A stretch of 64,000 bases of DNA from Parundibacterium terreum (GCF_014636315.1 NZ_BMED01000006.1:186001-250000); one strand, 5' to 3'; positions 19,022-28,681 are shown, counted from the first letter of the stretch. Numbers and translations: made by a program. The notes: generated by a model not told the origin, from the sequence alone.

Positions 19022-19050
19022 AAGGCCGTCCATCTGGACGGCCTTTTTTT
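19022..19050 (+). terminator. intrinsic terminator after the M16 peptidase gene
   Basis: AAGGCCGTCCA (19022-19032) pairs with TGGACGGCCTT (19035-19045), followed by a run of T to 19050. It is placed between the peptidase and the convergent binding-protein gene. Confidence 0.88.
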
Positions 19051-19087
19051 GTGTTCGCGAAATGTCTTTCTCTATAGCCCGAGAGCT

Positions 19088-19804
19088 TTATTTGTATTTT
19101 TTCTCTATCGCCGCGCTGGTGCCATCCTTGTCCATCTCCTTCAGCAAATGGTTCAGATGGTCTATTCTCGCTTGCTCCATGCCGGTATTGCAGGCCAGGT
19201 ACATATCGGTCTGGTTGAAGACAAATAGCGGAACAATCAGCTTGGACAAACCCTGTTGCCGCAGGATATCCATACCCAGCAACTCGCCGGTAGCCCAGAA
19301 ATCAAAACGGCCGTACAACATCTTGCGCGGGTTATCCACATCGGCGCTGGCGAGGTCGGTATTGAAGCCTTTCAGCGAAAAATATTCGGCGATCGCATCA
19401 TTGCGGTAGGTGCCGATCACATAAGGCCGCAGATCCTCCAGCGTCCTGGGGCGGCGGGTGTCGTCGGCCCGCGCAAAGATCACCCAGTTGTTCCTGACCA
19501 GCGGGCCTACCCATTTATACAGGGATTCGCGGCCGGGGGTGCGCGACGTGGAAAACACGCAGGTTTCAGGATTGTTTTGCGCCATTTGTATCGATCGCGC
19601 CCAGGGATAGGCGGCAATCGTGTATTTCTCCCCCGCACGGCGCATCAACTCCATCACCTTCTCGGTGGATATGCCGCTGATTTCCCCATTTTTGGGGCTG
19701 ACGATGTTGAACGGCGGATAATCTTCCGTGGTCAGGCTGATCGCATGGACGGGCGTTGCCAGGCTTGCCGCCAGGACAAACTGAAGGAGCCGGCTACTGT
19801 TCAT
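19088..19804 (-). CDS. orphan periplasmic binding protein, SBP_bac_3 type
   Basis: 238 residues from the ATG at 19804; GGAGAG 8 bases upstream supports this over the ATG at 19819. A signal peptide ends at PVHA. The mature part has TTEDYPPFN, SRTPGRESLYKWVGP, IGTYRNDAIAEYF and DNPRKMLYGRFDFW. These same blocks, with changes, are in the protein at 62559-63296, so the two are paralogues. No ABC permease or ATPase gene is next to it. Ligand unknown. Confidence 0.8.
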   Translation of the reverse strand: MNSSRLLQFVLAASLATPVHAISLTTEDYPPFNIVSPKNGEISGISTEKVMELMRRAGEKYTIAAYPWARSIQMAQNNPETCVFSTSRTPGRESLYKWVGPLVRNNWVIFARADDTRRPRTLEDLRPYVIGTYRNDAIAEYFSLKGFNTDLASADVDNPRKMLYGRFDFWATGELLGMDILRQQGLSKLIVPLFVFNQTDMYLACNTGMEQARIDHLNHLLKEMDKDGTSAAIEKKYK

Positions 19805-20101
19805 GATCGCGCTCTCCATCCAAATCGCGCCGGTGAACCCGGCTGTTCTCGACTACAAAGCGGCATGCCGTGGCAATGCGCTTGCGGCGATGCAGTCCTT
19901 CTGAATTTAATACCCCGCCAGCGTGAAAGTCAAACCGTCAATGTCAAGAAACTGCAATCTCTTGCGGGTAAAATACCTGGAGGAAATTAAGCTGCAGCGA
20001 GCTTATACTTGAGGCAAGCTGCGGCGCAGATCACCATTCCTCGCCATTCCTTGCAATGCGTTGCAAGCGGCGCGCCCACTTTTAAACCTGACAGGCCATG
20101 C

Positions 20102-21115
20102 ATGCAACTCGACAACTTATCTTACGGCTCTGACCAGTGCGGACTGATCTGCGGCTACCTGTTTGAACCCGGCAAGGCCGGCAGCGCGATCCATGCCGAT
20201 GCGGTGCTGGAGTGGCTGCGCACCCGCCAGGATAGCCGTGACGGCTCCTTTTTGTGGCTGCACTTTAACCTGGCCAATGTCGCAGCCGAAAAATGGCTGC
20301 ATGAACACAGCCGCCTGCCGGATGAATTTTATGAAATGCTGCATGAAGGCTCGCGCTCGACCCGCATCGAGCACGCCAATAATGGCCTGATCGCGGTGGT
20401 CAATGATGTGCTGCATGATTTTGCGTTTGAAGCTTCCGACATTGCCACCTTATGGCTGTGCGTGGAGCAGAACGTGATGATCAGCGCCCGCCGCAAGCCG
20501 CTGCAATCGGTGGACAGGCTGCGCAATGCGGTCAATCATGGCGAGCTATTCCATTCGGCAACCGAACTGCTGACCCATCTGCTGCGCGACCAGGCCGATG
20601 TATTGATAGGCATAGTGCGCAATGCGATCAAGCGCGTCGACGATATAGAAGACCACCTGCTGGCAGACAGGCTGAACCCGAAACGGGCCAAGCTGGGCGA
20701 ATTGCGGCGCGTGCTGGTGCGCCTGCAAAGGCTGCTGGCGCCGGAGCCGGCGGCGCTGTTCCGCCTGCTGCAGAAACCGCCTGTTTGGGTGGCCGAGTCC
20801 GATGTGCAGGAACTGCGCCAGTCCACCGAGGAATTTGCAGTGGTGCTGAGCGACATGGCTTCGCTGCAGGAAAGGATCAAGCTGCTGCAGGAAGAAATTG
20901 CCGCCAGCGTCAATGAACAAAACAACCGCTCGCTGTTCGTGCTGACCATCGTCACGGTGCTGGCCTTGCCTATCAACATCATCGCCGGTCTGCTGGGCAT
21001 GAATGTGGGCGGAGTGCCGCTGGCGCAGCATCCTGCGGGTTTCTGGATCGTGGTTGCCATTGTCGCCACGTTTACCGTGATCGCAGGCTGGCTGGCCTTC
21101 CGCAAGCGGGAATAA
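20102..21115 (+). CDS. zntB: CorA/ZntB-family divalent cation transporter
   Basis: 337 residues from the ATG at 20102, matching the usual ZntB length; an upstream open stretch to 20009 is not needed. A long cytosolic N-terminal domain is followed by a helical stalk and two C-terminal membrane segments. The pore motif is GLLGMNVGGVP, the GMN signature in the ZntB-like context (…NVGGIP). ZntB transports zinc and CorA magnesium; the GG after the motif favours ZntB. Transcribed alone, convergent with the FliL-like gene. Confidence 0.8.
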   Translation: MQLDNLSYGSDQCGLICGYLFEPGKAGSAIHADAVLEWLRTRQDSRDGSFLWLHFNLANVAAEKWLHEHSRLPDEFYEMLHEGSRSTRIEHANNGLIAVVNDVLHDFAFEASDIATLWLCVEQNVMISARRKPLQSVDRLRNAVNHGELFHSATELLTHLLRDQADVLIGIVRNAIKRVDDIEDHLLADRLNPKRAKLGELRRVLVRLQRLLAPEPAALFRLLQKPPVWVAESDVQELRQSTEEFAVVLSDMASLQERIKLLQEEIAASVNEQNNRSLFVLTIVTVLALPINIIAGLLGMNVGGVPLAQHPAGFWIVVAIVATFTVIAGWLAFRKRE

Positions 21116-21120
21116 AAGGT

Positions 21121-21537
21121 TTATTCGGATTGCAGCAATAGATTGGTCAGGTACACGCCCCTGACCTTGTCCGAACGCAGACTGGTATTGGCAACCTTGG
21201 TCATATTGGCTTGCAGGTTTTTCAAGCCCTCAGTCGTACGTATCGCTTCCGGATCGGTATTGATCAGGGTTTTTTGCAGCAGGCTGTCCAGGGTTTCGCG
21301 ATTCTGTTTCAGCCATTCCTCATCTTCGCCGTCAGCCTTGATGGAAATTTCCGCCCTCACGCCATAACCCTCGATATGCACCGTGGGCAGGTTCAGCACC
21401 AGATAGCTGGGTTGCGGCGGCGCCTCGCTCTTTTTCGCATTGAAAAACCAGATGCCGGCAAAAATACCGGCTACGCCGATAGAAGCCATGATGGCGGCAT
21501 ACATCGTCAGATTATCGCTTTCAGCCTTCTTCGCCAT
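21121..21537 (-). CDS. FliL-like single-pass membrane protein
   Basis: 138 residues from the ATG at 21537, which has GGAG 6 bases before it; an earlier in-frame ATG at 21564 lacks this. One membrane segment lies near residues 13-33. The C-terminal domain shows the FliL pattern: a YLVLNLP strand, a helix with LLQKTLINTDPEAIRTTEGLKNLQ, and KVRGVYLTNLLLQ at the end. FliL works at the flagellar motor base, but no flagellar gene is nearby, so this may be a divergent paralogue with another role. Only 5 bp separate it from the convergent zntB-like gene. Confidence 0.6.
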   Translation of the reverse strand: MAKKAESDNLTMYAAIMASIGVAGIFAGIWFFNAKKSEAPPQPSYLVLNLPTVHIEGYGVRAEISIKADGEDEEWLKQNRETLDSLLQKTLINTDPEAIRTTEGLKNLQANMTKVANTSLRSDKVRGVYLTNLLLQSE

Positions 21538-21692
21538 GGCATCTCCGTCCTGTATGGATGTCACTCAGGCCATGCTTTAGAGAGTTAGAGAAGGTATGCA
21601 AAGGCTGGCATGCTGTGTGTCTACATAGTGTAGTGGATAGGCGGCATTAAATTGATATCAAAATAGTAATTTTACAATTTTCTTGGCCGGGC

Positions 21693-22328
21693 TCAAGCTT
21701 GAGCTGGCCAGTGCCTCTGCATCACGGCGGCAAGCTGGGGATCTTGTTCCAGGCGCAATAGCAAAGCCGAGAATGCCGGCCTGGATGTCGCCAGATGCAC
21801 TCTGCTGCCTGACCACCGGGAAACGATCGTCGCCATCAGGCCCAGTGCAGAGGGATGCATGCCATCCAGCAACAAGTTTGCCGGAAAGGTATCCGCGAAC
21901 ACATCCCACAAATGATGCAGCCGCTGCTTACTGCCGGCGATGATGCGCTGCTGCTCGTCTTCATTGGCTTTCGTGCACCAGCGCTGCGGAAAATCGACGA
22001 TGCCTATCGCCGCATAGCAATTGGCGGCGATATACACGAGGCCGCGCAAGGCTTGCGCCCGCGCCGATGCCTGTTGCGGCAGCAGGCCGCTGGCCGGATA
22101 TTCCAGGCCCAGATGCATCAGGATCGCGGCGCTCTCGGTCAGTACCGAGCCATCCGGCAAGACCAGCGTGGGAATCTGCGCCAGAGGATTGATCTTCTTC
22201 AACTCTTCCAGCCCCGCACTTTCTTCCCACGAAGCAGCATCAACGATGCGAAACTCTGCCTGCGCCAGTTGCAAGGCAACTTCTACCATGGCCGAGCCCG
22301 AGCCGCGGGTGCCGAATAAGGTGAACAT
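21693..22328 (-). CDS. glutathione S-transferase family protein
   Basis: 211 residues. The N-terminal thioredoxin-like domain (1-80) contains NPLAQIPTLVLPDGSVLTESAAILMHL, with the cis-Pro and the Glu-Ser pair that binds the glutathione gamma-glutamyl group. The C-terminal part is all helical. It is cytosolic. The catalytic residue near the N-terminus could be a Ser in the GTRGSGSA region. The gene lies 9 bp downstream of the LRR gene on the same strand, so they may share a transcript. Substrate unknown. Confidence 0.85.
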   Translation of the reverse strand: MFTLFGTRGSGSAMVEVALQLAQAEFRIVDAASWEESAGLEELKKINPLAQIPTLVLPDGSVLTESAAILMHLGLEYPASGLLPQQASARAQALRGLVYIAANCYAAIGIVDFPQRWCTKANEDEQQRIIAGSKQRLHHLWDVFADTFPANLLLDGMHPSALGLMATIVSRWSGSRVHLATSRPAFSALLLRLEQDPQLAAVMQRHWPAQA

Positions 22329-22337
22329 CGTCGCGCC

Positions 22338-23399
22338 CTATATAAACTGAAATTCTGTATAAACGTATTCCCGCAAACCCCGCTGATGCAGCATGTCGCG
22401 AAATACCTGGTTTTTTTTCTGGTTGCCGAAATCCACCGCGGCACTTGTCAGCGTGGGCAGTTTCAGCAGCCCGGCATAATCCTCAGGCTGCCATCGGCTG
22501 TCCGCCACATGCGCAAACTCTTGCAGCGCGGGCGCCTGTTCCAGCGCCTTGATGTCGCTTAACTTTCTGAGCGTGTGCAGATAGACCCTGCGCAATTTGT
22601 GCAAGCCGGATACGTCAGGCAATGCTGCCACCTGCCCCAGCGCCTGCAAGAAAAAATTCTGCAGCCCTGTCATGGACGAAATAAAGGACAGGTCCTGCAA
22701 ACCGCGGATCTGCCACAGCTCCAGAAACTGCAGTTGCTGCAACTGGCGCAATGCCGACCAATCCTGTATCTGGCATTGCTTGATATCCAGCAGGCATAGC
22801 TTAGGCAAGGAGCGCAAAAACTCCAGGTTTTCCAGCTTCACCGAGCGCAGCGTCAGGTCATGCAATTGGGCCAGGCCGCCGATCTGTTCCAGCCGGTTTT
22901 GCTGCCCTTCCAGATGCAGGATGCGCAAATTGCCAAAGCGCTGCAAGACCTGTAAATCCGGCTGCTGTTCAGGCCGCGCACCGGACTTGCCTATGTACAG
23001 AGTCTGCAGCTCACCGTCGGGCAGCTGGTTTAAAAAATCAAAATCGGGCAAATCGGCGATGCCTATTGCCAGGCTATGCAGGTTCTTGAGGCTGGCCAGA
23101 TGCTGCAGGCCGGCCGCCTGTTGCAGGCAATCGGCAGAGAAGTGGCGCACGCAGTCCATGTGCTTTAAAAACGACAGGTCGCACACCGCGCCATTGCCGT
23201 CATAGATACGCAGTTCCAGCTCGGGCCGCAACGCAAACAGGCTTTCGTTAAGCCGCTTGCAAGTCAGTATGTCCGGCTGCGAGCTGGTTTGCAGGATGCC
23301 TAGTTCCTTGTCATCCAGCAGCGAGGCTATCTCGGCGGCCGTCAGCGTGCCGCTGAAATTGGCTCTATCCCTGGAAATGCGGTTTGGCGCAAGCGGCAT
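22338..23399 (-). CDS. leucine-rich-repeat protein of unknown function
   Basis: 353 residues without signal peptide or membrane segment. From about residue 70 to 320 it is a run of imperfect leucine-rich repeats of roughly 20-24 residues (for instance LASLKNLHSLAIGIADL, LQRFGNLRILHLEGQ, LAQLHDLTLRSVKLENL). The first 60 residues are different and may form a cap. No enzymatic motif is seen. It is divergent from ltrA and probably co-transcribed with the GST gene 9 bp downstream. A protein-binding role is the general expectation; nothing more is supported. Confidence 0.65.
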   Translation of the reverse strand: MPLAPNRISRDRANFSGTLTAAEIASLLDDKELGILQTSSQPDILTCKRLNESLFALRPELELRIYDGNGAVCDLSFLKHMDCVRHFSADCLQQAAGLQHLASLKNLHSLAIGIADLPDFDFLNQLPDGELQTLYIGKSGARPEQQPDLQVLQRFGNLRILHLEGQQNRLEQIGGLAQLHDLTLRSVKLENLEFLRSLPKLCLLDIKQCQIQDWSALRQLQQLQFLELWQIRGLQDLSFISSMTGLQNFFLQALGQVAALPDVSGLHKLRRVYLHTLRKLSDIKALEQAPALQEFAHVADSRWQPEDYAGLLKLPTLTSAAVDFGNQKKNQVFRDMLHQRGLREYVYTEFQFI

Positions 23400-23506
23400 G
23401 AGAAAGACTCGGCTGGCTGGTGGCTACCACGCGACTTTACACCATGCGGCAGGCCATGCCTATAATTGGGGCAAACACTTGCTCATAAAAAAGAGAGGCC
23501 AGAAAC

Positions 23507-24706
23507 ATGGAACAGCATTCCGGCATGAGCCTGCCAAGTAAGAGTTTGCTTCGGCAGCGCGGCGCGCACCAGCACGCCAGGGTTACCAAGATAGAGTTAT
23601 TCTTTGACCTGGTGTTCGTGTTTGCCGTCACGCAGTTGTCGCATACGCTGTTGAAGCACGCGACGCCGGCCGGAGCCTTGCACACCGGCTTGCTGTTTCT
23701 CGCAGTATGGTGGGTATGGATCTATACCTTATGGATTACCAACTGGCTGGACCCGGACCGCGTACCTGTCAGGCTGATGCTGTTTGTGCTGATGCTGGCC
23801 GGGCTGGTACTGTCGGCGTCGCTGCCGGAAGCCTTCGGCGACAAGGGACTGGTATTTGCCCTCGTGTTTGTCGGCATGCAGGTCGGACGTACACTGTTCA
23901 TGCTGTGGGCAATCCGGCATGGATCGCCCGATTTGCTTCGTAATTTCCTGCGGGTACTGGTCTGGCTGCTATTGTCTGCTGCATTCTGGATTGCAGGAGG
24001 CATCGCGGAAGAGAGCGACCGCCTGATATGCTGGATAGCAGCGCTATGCATAGAATATATTTCACCTGCGCTGTTCTTCTGGGTACCCGGCCTGGGCCGC
24101 TCGACCACCGCCGACTGGAATGTGGAAGGCGGCCATCTGGCCGAGCGCTGTTCGCTCTTCATCATCATCGCATTGGGAGAATCCATCCTGGTCACCGGCG
24201 CCACTTTCGCCGAGCTGGCCTGGTCTGCATCGACGCTGGCGGCCTTCGCTATCGCCTTTATCGGCAGTGCGGCGATGTGGTGGATCTACTTCAATATCGG
24301 CGCCGAACGCGGCAGCCACCACATCAGCAAGTCGCAGGACCCCGGCCGCATCGCCCGCATGGTGTACACCTACATCCACCTGCTGATCGTCGGCGGTGTC
24401 ATCGTCGGCGCGGTGGGCGATGAAATGCTGCTGGCCCATCCCGATGGCCATCTGACCGGTGCTGCCATCGCCGCCATCACCGGCGGCCCCATGCTGTTTT
24501 TGTTTGGCAACCTGCTGTTCAAGTGGCTGACTTCGCCGCTGGACCGTATGCCGCTATCGCATCTGGCCGGGCTGGGGCTGACCGGTGCACTACTGGTGCT
24601 GCTGATTTTTTACCATGGAATGACGCCGCTGCTACTGACAGCGGCGATGACCGTGATCCTGATCATCGTCGCGGTGTGGGAAACGCTGTCGCTGCGTAAC
24701 CCCTAA
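23507..24706 (+). CDS. ltrA: low temperature requirement protein A (LtrA) family membrane protein
   Basis: 399 residues with about ten hydrophobic segments. The signature VTKIELFFDLVFVFAVTQLSHTL sits near the N-terminus, and LFIIIALGESILVTGATF and SAAMWWIYFNIGAERG follow, as in LtrA proteins. LtrA was first linked with growth at low temperature in Listeria; its biochemical role is unclear. GAGAGG precedes the ATG. Transcribed alone. Confidence 0.85.
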   Translation: MEQHSGMSLPSKSLLRQRGAHQHARVTKIELFFDLVFVFAVTQLSHTLLKHATPAGALHTGLLFLAVWWVWIYTLWITNWLDPDRVPVRLMLFVLMLAGLVLSASLPEAFGDKGLVFALVFVGMQVGRTLFMLWAIRHGSPDLLRNFLRVLVWLLLSAAFWIAGGIAEESDRLICWIAALCIEYISPALFFWVPGLGRSTTADWNVEGGHLAERCSLFIIIALGESILVTGATFAELAWSASTLAAFAIAFIGSAAMWWIYFNIGAERGSHHISKSQDPGRIARMVYTYIHLLIVGGVIVGAVGDEMLLAHPDGHLTGAAIAAITGGPMLFLFGNLLFKWLTSPLDRMPLSHLAGLGLTGALLVLLIFYHGMTPLLLTAAMTVILIIVAVWETLSLRNP

Positions 24707-24720
24707 ACCCGGCAATGCCG

Positions 24721-25185
24721 TCACCCCGGCAGTCTGCGGTAATTTGCCGTCACGGCCTCTTGCTCTTCTTCACCCGGCGGTATCACATACATCGCAATCT
24801 GCATCTCGCTGCCAGACACAGGCTTCAGCAATATGCGCCAACCCCAATCTGGATCGGGCGGCGCTTCAAAGGAACCGAGCAGATTGACCAGGCCGTCATC
24901 ACCGATGGCGCCGCTACTCGGAAGCAGCTTTTTGCTGGCGTGCCAGGAATCGCCCCAGGATGCCGTCGCGCTATTTTTTTCTGCGTCATAGGCCAGCAGC
25001 AGGATGCCTTGCTGCGGCTTGCCCTCATGGCTCCAGTCATAATTGAGTTGCAGCAGGGAGCCGTCGGCAAGTTCGGTCACCGTCAGCCTTGTGTCGGACA
25101 AAAATTCTGATGGCGTTGGCCAGCTCAGAAACAGCCGGTTGCGGCCCTCCCATTGCCCGACGAAATTGGAAAATATGCCTGCCAT
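24721..25185 (-). CDS. lipocalin-like DUF1579-type protein
   Basis: 154 residues with no signal peptide. It starts MAGIFSNFVGQWEGRNRLFL, which fits the G-x-W start of small lipocalin-like beta-barrels, and continues with alternating strands such as GSLLQLNYDWSHEG and GILLLAYDAEKNSATASWGDSWHAS. This pattern fits the DUF1579 / heme-binding-like superfamily. Function is not known. It is convergent with ltrA and divergent from the DUF72 gene. Confidence 0.55.
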   Translation of the reverse strand: MAGIFSNFVGQWEGRNRLFLSWPTPSEFLSDTRLTVTELADGSLLQLNYDWSHEGKPQQGILLLAYDAEKNSATASWGDSWHASKKLLPSSGAIGDDGLVNLLGSFEAPPDPDWGWRILLKPVSGSEMQIAMYVIPPGEEEQEAVTANYRRLPG

Positions 25186-25341
25186 ACGCCCTCCCCAGAA
25201 TATGTTTTATGAAAGGCATTAACTTACTCTCTTATTTTTAGCCAGGCAATCGGAAAGCATGCTGCAATAAAATGCGCTTTGGCATATGCTGGCAGCTTGC
25301 AATCAGGTCGGTAACATAGGCTTCTTACGGAGAATGGAACG

Positions 25342-26160
25342 ATGAGCAAGAGTGCAATGGCTGGCGGCATACGTGTAGGCATAGGCGGCTGGGACTATGA
25401 TCCCTGGCGCGAGACTTTTTATCCGCCCGATGTGCCAAAGAAACGCGCACTGGAATATGCCAGCCGGCAAGTAACCGGCATCGAGGTCAACGGCACCTAC
25501 TACGGCACTTTCAAACCCGAGACCTATACCAACTGGCATGCGCAGACGCCAGACGATTTCATGTTTTCTTTGAAGGCTTTGCGCTACACGACCAACCGCA
25601 AGGTGCTGGCCGAAGCCGGTGAATCGGTGGATAAGTTCATCAATAGCGGTCTGTCGGAACTGGGTGAAAAACTGGGTCCCATCGTATGGCAACTGGCGCC
25701 CAGCAAGCGCTTCGATGCCGACGACCTGGAAGCTTTTTTCAAGCTGCTGCCGGATAAGCTGGGTAAGCTGAAACTGCGCCATGTGCTGGATCCCCGCCAT
25801 GACAGCTTCCTGTGCGAAGAGTATCTGGCGCTGGCCAGGAAGCACAAGATCGCTACCGTATTTACCGATTCGGAAGAATATCCTTCCTTTGCCGATATCA
25901 CCGGCGAGCTGGTCTATGCGCGGCTGATGAGCGCGCAATCGGACATAGACACCGGCTACAGCAAACCCGCGCTGAAGAAATGGGCGGCGCGGGCAGAATT
26001 ATGGAGCAGCGGCGGCCAGCCGGACGACTTGCCATATGCGGGTGCAATCGGAGACAAGAGCAAGCCGCGCGACGTGTTCATGTATTTCATCAACGGCGCC
26101 AAGGAAAGGGCTCCGGCGGCGGCGAAGCAGTTGATTGAAATTTTGAACGCGAAGAAATAA
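25342..26160 (+). CDS. DUF72 family protein
   Basis: 272 residues. The start GGIRVGIGGWDYDPWRETFYP is the DUF72 signature, followed by a TIM-barrel-like pattern with EVNGTYYG, FMFSLKALRY and YARLMSA. DUF72 proteins are widespread but without a settled function. GGAG lies upstream of the ATG. The next gene starts 5 bp after its stop, so they form a transcription unit. Confidence 0.85.
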   Translation: MSKSAMAGGIRVGIGGWDYDPWRETFYPPDVPKKRALEYASRQVTGIEVNGTYYGTFKPETYTNWHAQTPDDFMFSLKALRYTTNRKVLAEAGESVDKFINSGLSELGEKLGPIVWQLAPSKRFDADDLEAFFKLLPDKLGKLKLRHVLDPRHDSFLCEEYLALARKHKIATVFTDSEEYPSFADITGELVYARLMSAQSDIDTGYSKPALKKWAARAELWSSGGQPDDLPYAGAIGDKSKPRDVFMYFINGAKERAPAAAKQLIEILNAKK

Positions 26161-26165
26161 ATTCC

Positions 26166-26633
26166 ATGCCCGCTGCTCTGAAGCACAAACTCGCAGTCTT
26201 GCTGCCGCTCCTATTGGCTGGACTGAACAGCATTGCCGCTCCGGCATCGGTCTCTGAACGCAAGGACATACTGGAAGCTGCACGGCCTGTGATTTCCAGG
26301 CTGGCTGGCCAGCCGGTCAAATTCAAGGTCGATCACTTGAATACAGACGCGAACTGGGCGGTGCTAGTAGGCGGCTTGCTGCAGGCGGACGGTAAACCGC
26401 TGGACTGGTCCAAGGCGCAATCCTGTAATCCGGACCTGGACAAGATGCTGTGGGTAGTGCTGGCAAAGGCAGACGGCAAGTGGCGCATCGCGCAGGCCGA
26501 AATATGTGCGTCAGAGCCGCCTTACTGGTATATCAACGACTATACATGGCCCTGCGGTGTCTACGCCGGTCTGGTGGAAGGCGAGCGCAGTCTGGAACGC
26601 GAATGCCGGGCCGCTCTCAGGAATGAACGCTAA
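26166..26633 (+). CDS. hypothetical exported protein
   Basis: 155 residues, not recognised. Residues 1-25 form a signal peptide (LLPLLLAGLNSIAA). The rest is a small domain with QPVKFKVDHLNTDANWAVLVGGL and WVVLAKADGKWRIAQAEIC, which resembles periplasmic domains with an NTF2-like or cystatin-like beta sheet. Four cysteines (in QSCNPD, EICASEP, WPCGVY, ERECRA) could make two disulfides. It follows the DUF72 gene by 5 bp and overlaps the rep gene end by 4 bases. Confidence 0.65.
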   Translation: MPAALKHKLAVLLPLLLAGLNSIAAPASVSERKDILEAARPVISRLAGQPVKFKVDHLNTDANWAVLVGGLLQADGKPLDWSKAQSCNPDLDKMLWVVLAKADGKWRIAQAEICASEPPYWYINDYTWPCGVYAGLVEGERSLERECRAALRNER

Positions 26634-28681
26634 GCTGCCGGTTCAGTTGGAATCGGCTTAGGCGTCGCCAGCAAGGCCTTCAGATTCGCCAGCCGGTTTT
26701 GCGGCGTGATTGCTTCTTCTTCGGTCGGCACGGCATCGCCCTCATCCAGCTTCATTTCCTTGATAAAACGCGATACATCGCAATGCACCGGCGCACCGGC
26801 GCGCTTGCGCTTTTTGCACCAGGTGATATGCAGGCTGCGCTGCGCGCGGGTGATGCCTACATACATCAGGCGGCGCTCTTCTTCTATGCGCGCAACGATG
26901 GTCTCGGCGGGCGCATCCGGATCGCCCTTATGCGGCAGGATGCCCTCTTCCACGCCGACCAGGAACACATGCGGGAACTCCAGCCCCTTGGATGCGTGCA
27001 AGGTGGACATGCGCACTGCATCCGGTTCTTCGTCCTTGCCTTCCATCATCGACATCAGCGCCACCATCTGCGTCAGGTCCAGCAGGCTGCGGTGGTCGTC
27101 CGTGCCTTCCTTGCCGCCGCTGCCCTTCTGCTTCAGCCAGTTGGTAAAGTCGATCACGTTCTGCCATTTGCTTTGCGCTGCGCGATCGTCGAAGCTGTCG
27201 TACAGATAGCCTTCGTAATTGATCTCTTTCATCATCTCATCCAGCAGCACGGTCGCCTGGTCTTCGCGGTGCGCATGCATTTCCAGGTGGTTGATGAAGT
27301 TGCCGAACTCGCGCAGGGGCCTCAGTTGCCGCTCCGGCAGCAAGGCCTCAATGCCGCCCTTGAACACCGCTTCAAACAGCGAGCACTGCCATTGGCCGGC
27401 AAATGAGCCCAGCACTTCCAGAGTCGATTGGCCGACGCCGCGCCGGGGCGTTGTCACCGCGCGGATGAAGGCCGGATCGTCGTCTTCATTGGCGATCAGG
27501 CGCAGGTAGGCAATGATGTCCTTGATCTCGGCCTTGTCGAAAAAGCTCTGGCCGCCGGAAATAGTGTAAGGAATGCGCTCCTTGCGCAGCGCCTGTTCGA
27601 TCACGCGGGCCTGATGGTTGCCGCGGTACAGGATCGCATAGTCGGAATACTTGGCGCGGCGCTCGAAGCGGTGCGCAGAAATCATGATGGCGACCTGGTC
27701 GGCCTCCTGCTCGTCATCCTGCATGCCCAATACCTTGACCGGGTCGCCCAGGCCGTGTTCGGACCAGAGTGCTTTGTCGAACAGCTTGGGATTATTGCCG
27801 ATGACTGAATTGGCCGCTTGCAGGATGCGGGTGCTGGAGCGGTAATTCTGTTCCAGCTTGATGATCTGCAGGTCGGGGAAATCCACTTGCAGCGTCTTCA
27901 AGTTTTCTATGGTGGCGCCGCGCCATGCGTAGATCGCCTGGTCGTCGTCGCCCACGGCGGTAAACATAGGCTTCTTGCCTATGCCGGTCACCAGCAATTT
28001 TACCAGCTCGTACTGGCAGGTATTGGTGTCCTGATATTCATCCACCAGCAGATAACGCAGGCGGCGCTGCCATTTGTCGCGCACCTGTTCATTGGTGCGG
28101 AACAATTCCACCGGCAGGCGTATCAGATCGTCGAAATCCACCGCCTGGTAGGCGCTCAGCGTGGCCACATAGCTGCGATAGATGCGCGCGGCACTGGCTT
28201 CTTCTTCATCCTTGGCCTGGTTCAGCGCGGCTTCCGGATCGACCAGGCCATTCTTCCACAGCGACATCGCGGTCTGTATGCGGCGTATCAACTGCTTGTC
28301 GGTAGTGATCGCCAGATCCTGCACCAGCGAAAAGCAATCATCGCTGTCCATGATGGAAAACCTGTCCTTCAGGCCCAGCGCCTGCGCTTCCTGGCGCAGT
28401 ATCTTCACGCCCAGCGAGTGGAAGGTGGATACCGTCAGTTGCTTGGCTTTCTTGGGTTCCTGCAGCAGTTTGGCGATACGTTCCTGCATCTCCAGCGCGG
28501 CCTTATTGGTAAAGGTCAGCGCGGCGATGCTCCTGGCATCGTAGCCATGCTGCTCTATCAGGTTGGCGATCTTTTGCGTAATCACCCTGGTCTTGCCCGA
28601 CCCGGCCCCGGCCAGCACCAGGCAGGGGCCGTCCATGTAATTCACAGCATCGCGTTGGGGGGTATTTAAACCGTGGGACAT
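26630..28681 (-). CDS. rep: ATP-dependent DNA helicase Rep (UvrD/Rep superfamily 1)
   Basis: 683 residues, the length of Rep. LAGAGSGKTRVIT near residue 25 is Walker A, LVDEYQDTN is motif II, VGDDDQAIYAWRGA motif III, KLEQNYRSS motif IV, TLHASKGLEFPHVFLVG motif V and LMYVGITRAQ motif VI. Rep is a 3'-5' translocating helicase that clears proteins ahead of the replication fork. The start Met is in MSHGLNTPQRDAVNY. The gene overlaps the 3' end of the convergent exported protein by 4 bases. Confidence 0.93.
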   Translation of the reverse strand: MSHGLNTPQRDAVNYMDGPCLVLAGAGSGKTRVITQKIANLIEQHGYDARSIAALTFTNKAALEMQERIAKLLQEPKKAKQLTVSTFHSLGVKILRQEAQALGLKDRFSIMDSDDCFSLVQDLAITTDKQLIRRIQTAMSLWKNGLVDPEAALNQAKDEEEASAARIYRSYVATLSAYQAVDFDDLIRLPVELFRTNEQVRDKWQRRLRYLLVDEYQDTNTCQYELVKLLVTGIGKKPMFTAVGDDDQAIYAWRGATIENLKTLQVDFPDLQIIKLEQNYRSSTRILQAANSVIGNNPKLFDKALWSEHGLGDPVKVLGMQDDEQEADQVAIMISAHRFERRAKYSDYAILYRGNHQARVIEQALRKERIPYTISGGQSFFDKAEIKDIIAYLRLIANEDDDPAFIRAVTTPRRGVGQSTLEVLGSFAGQWQCSLFEAVFKGGIEALLPERQLRPLREFGNFINHLEMHAHREDQATVLLDEMMKEINYEGYLYDSFDDRAAQSKWQNVIDFTNWLKQKGSGGKEGTDDHRSLLDLTQMVALMSMMEGKDEEPDAVRMSTLHASKGLEFPHVFLVGVEEGILPHKGDPDAPAETIVARIEEERRLMYVGITRAQRSLHITWCKKRKRAGAPVHCDVSRFIKEMKLDEGDAVPTEEEAITPQNRLANLKALLATPKPIPTEPAA

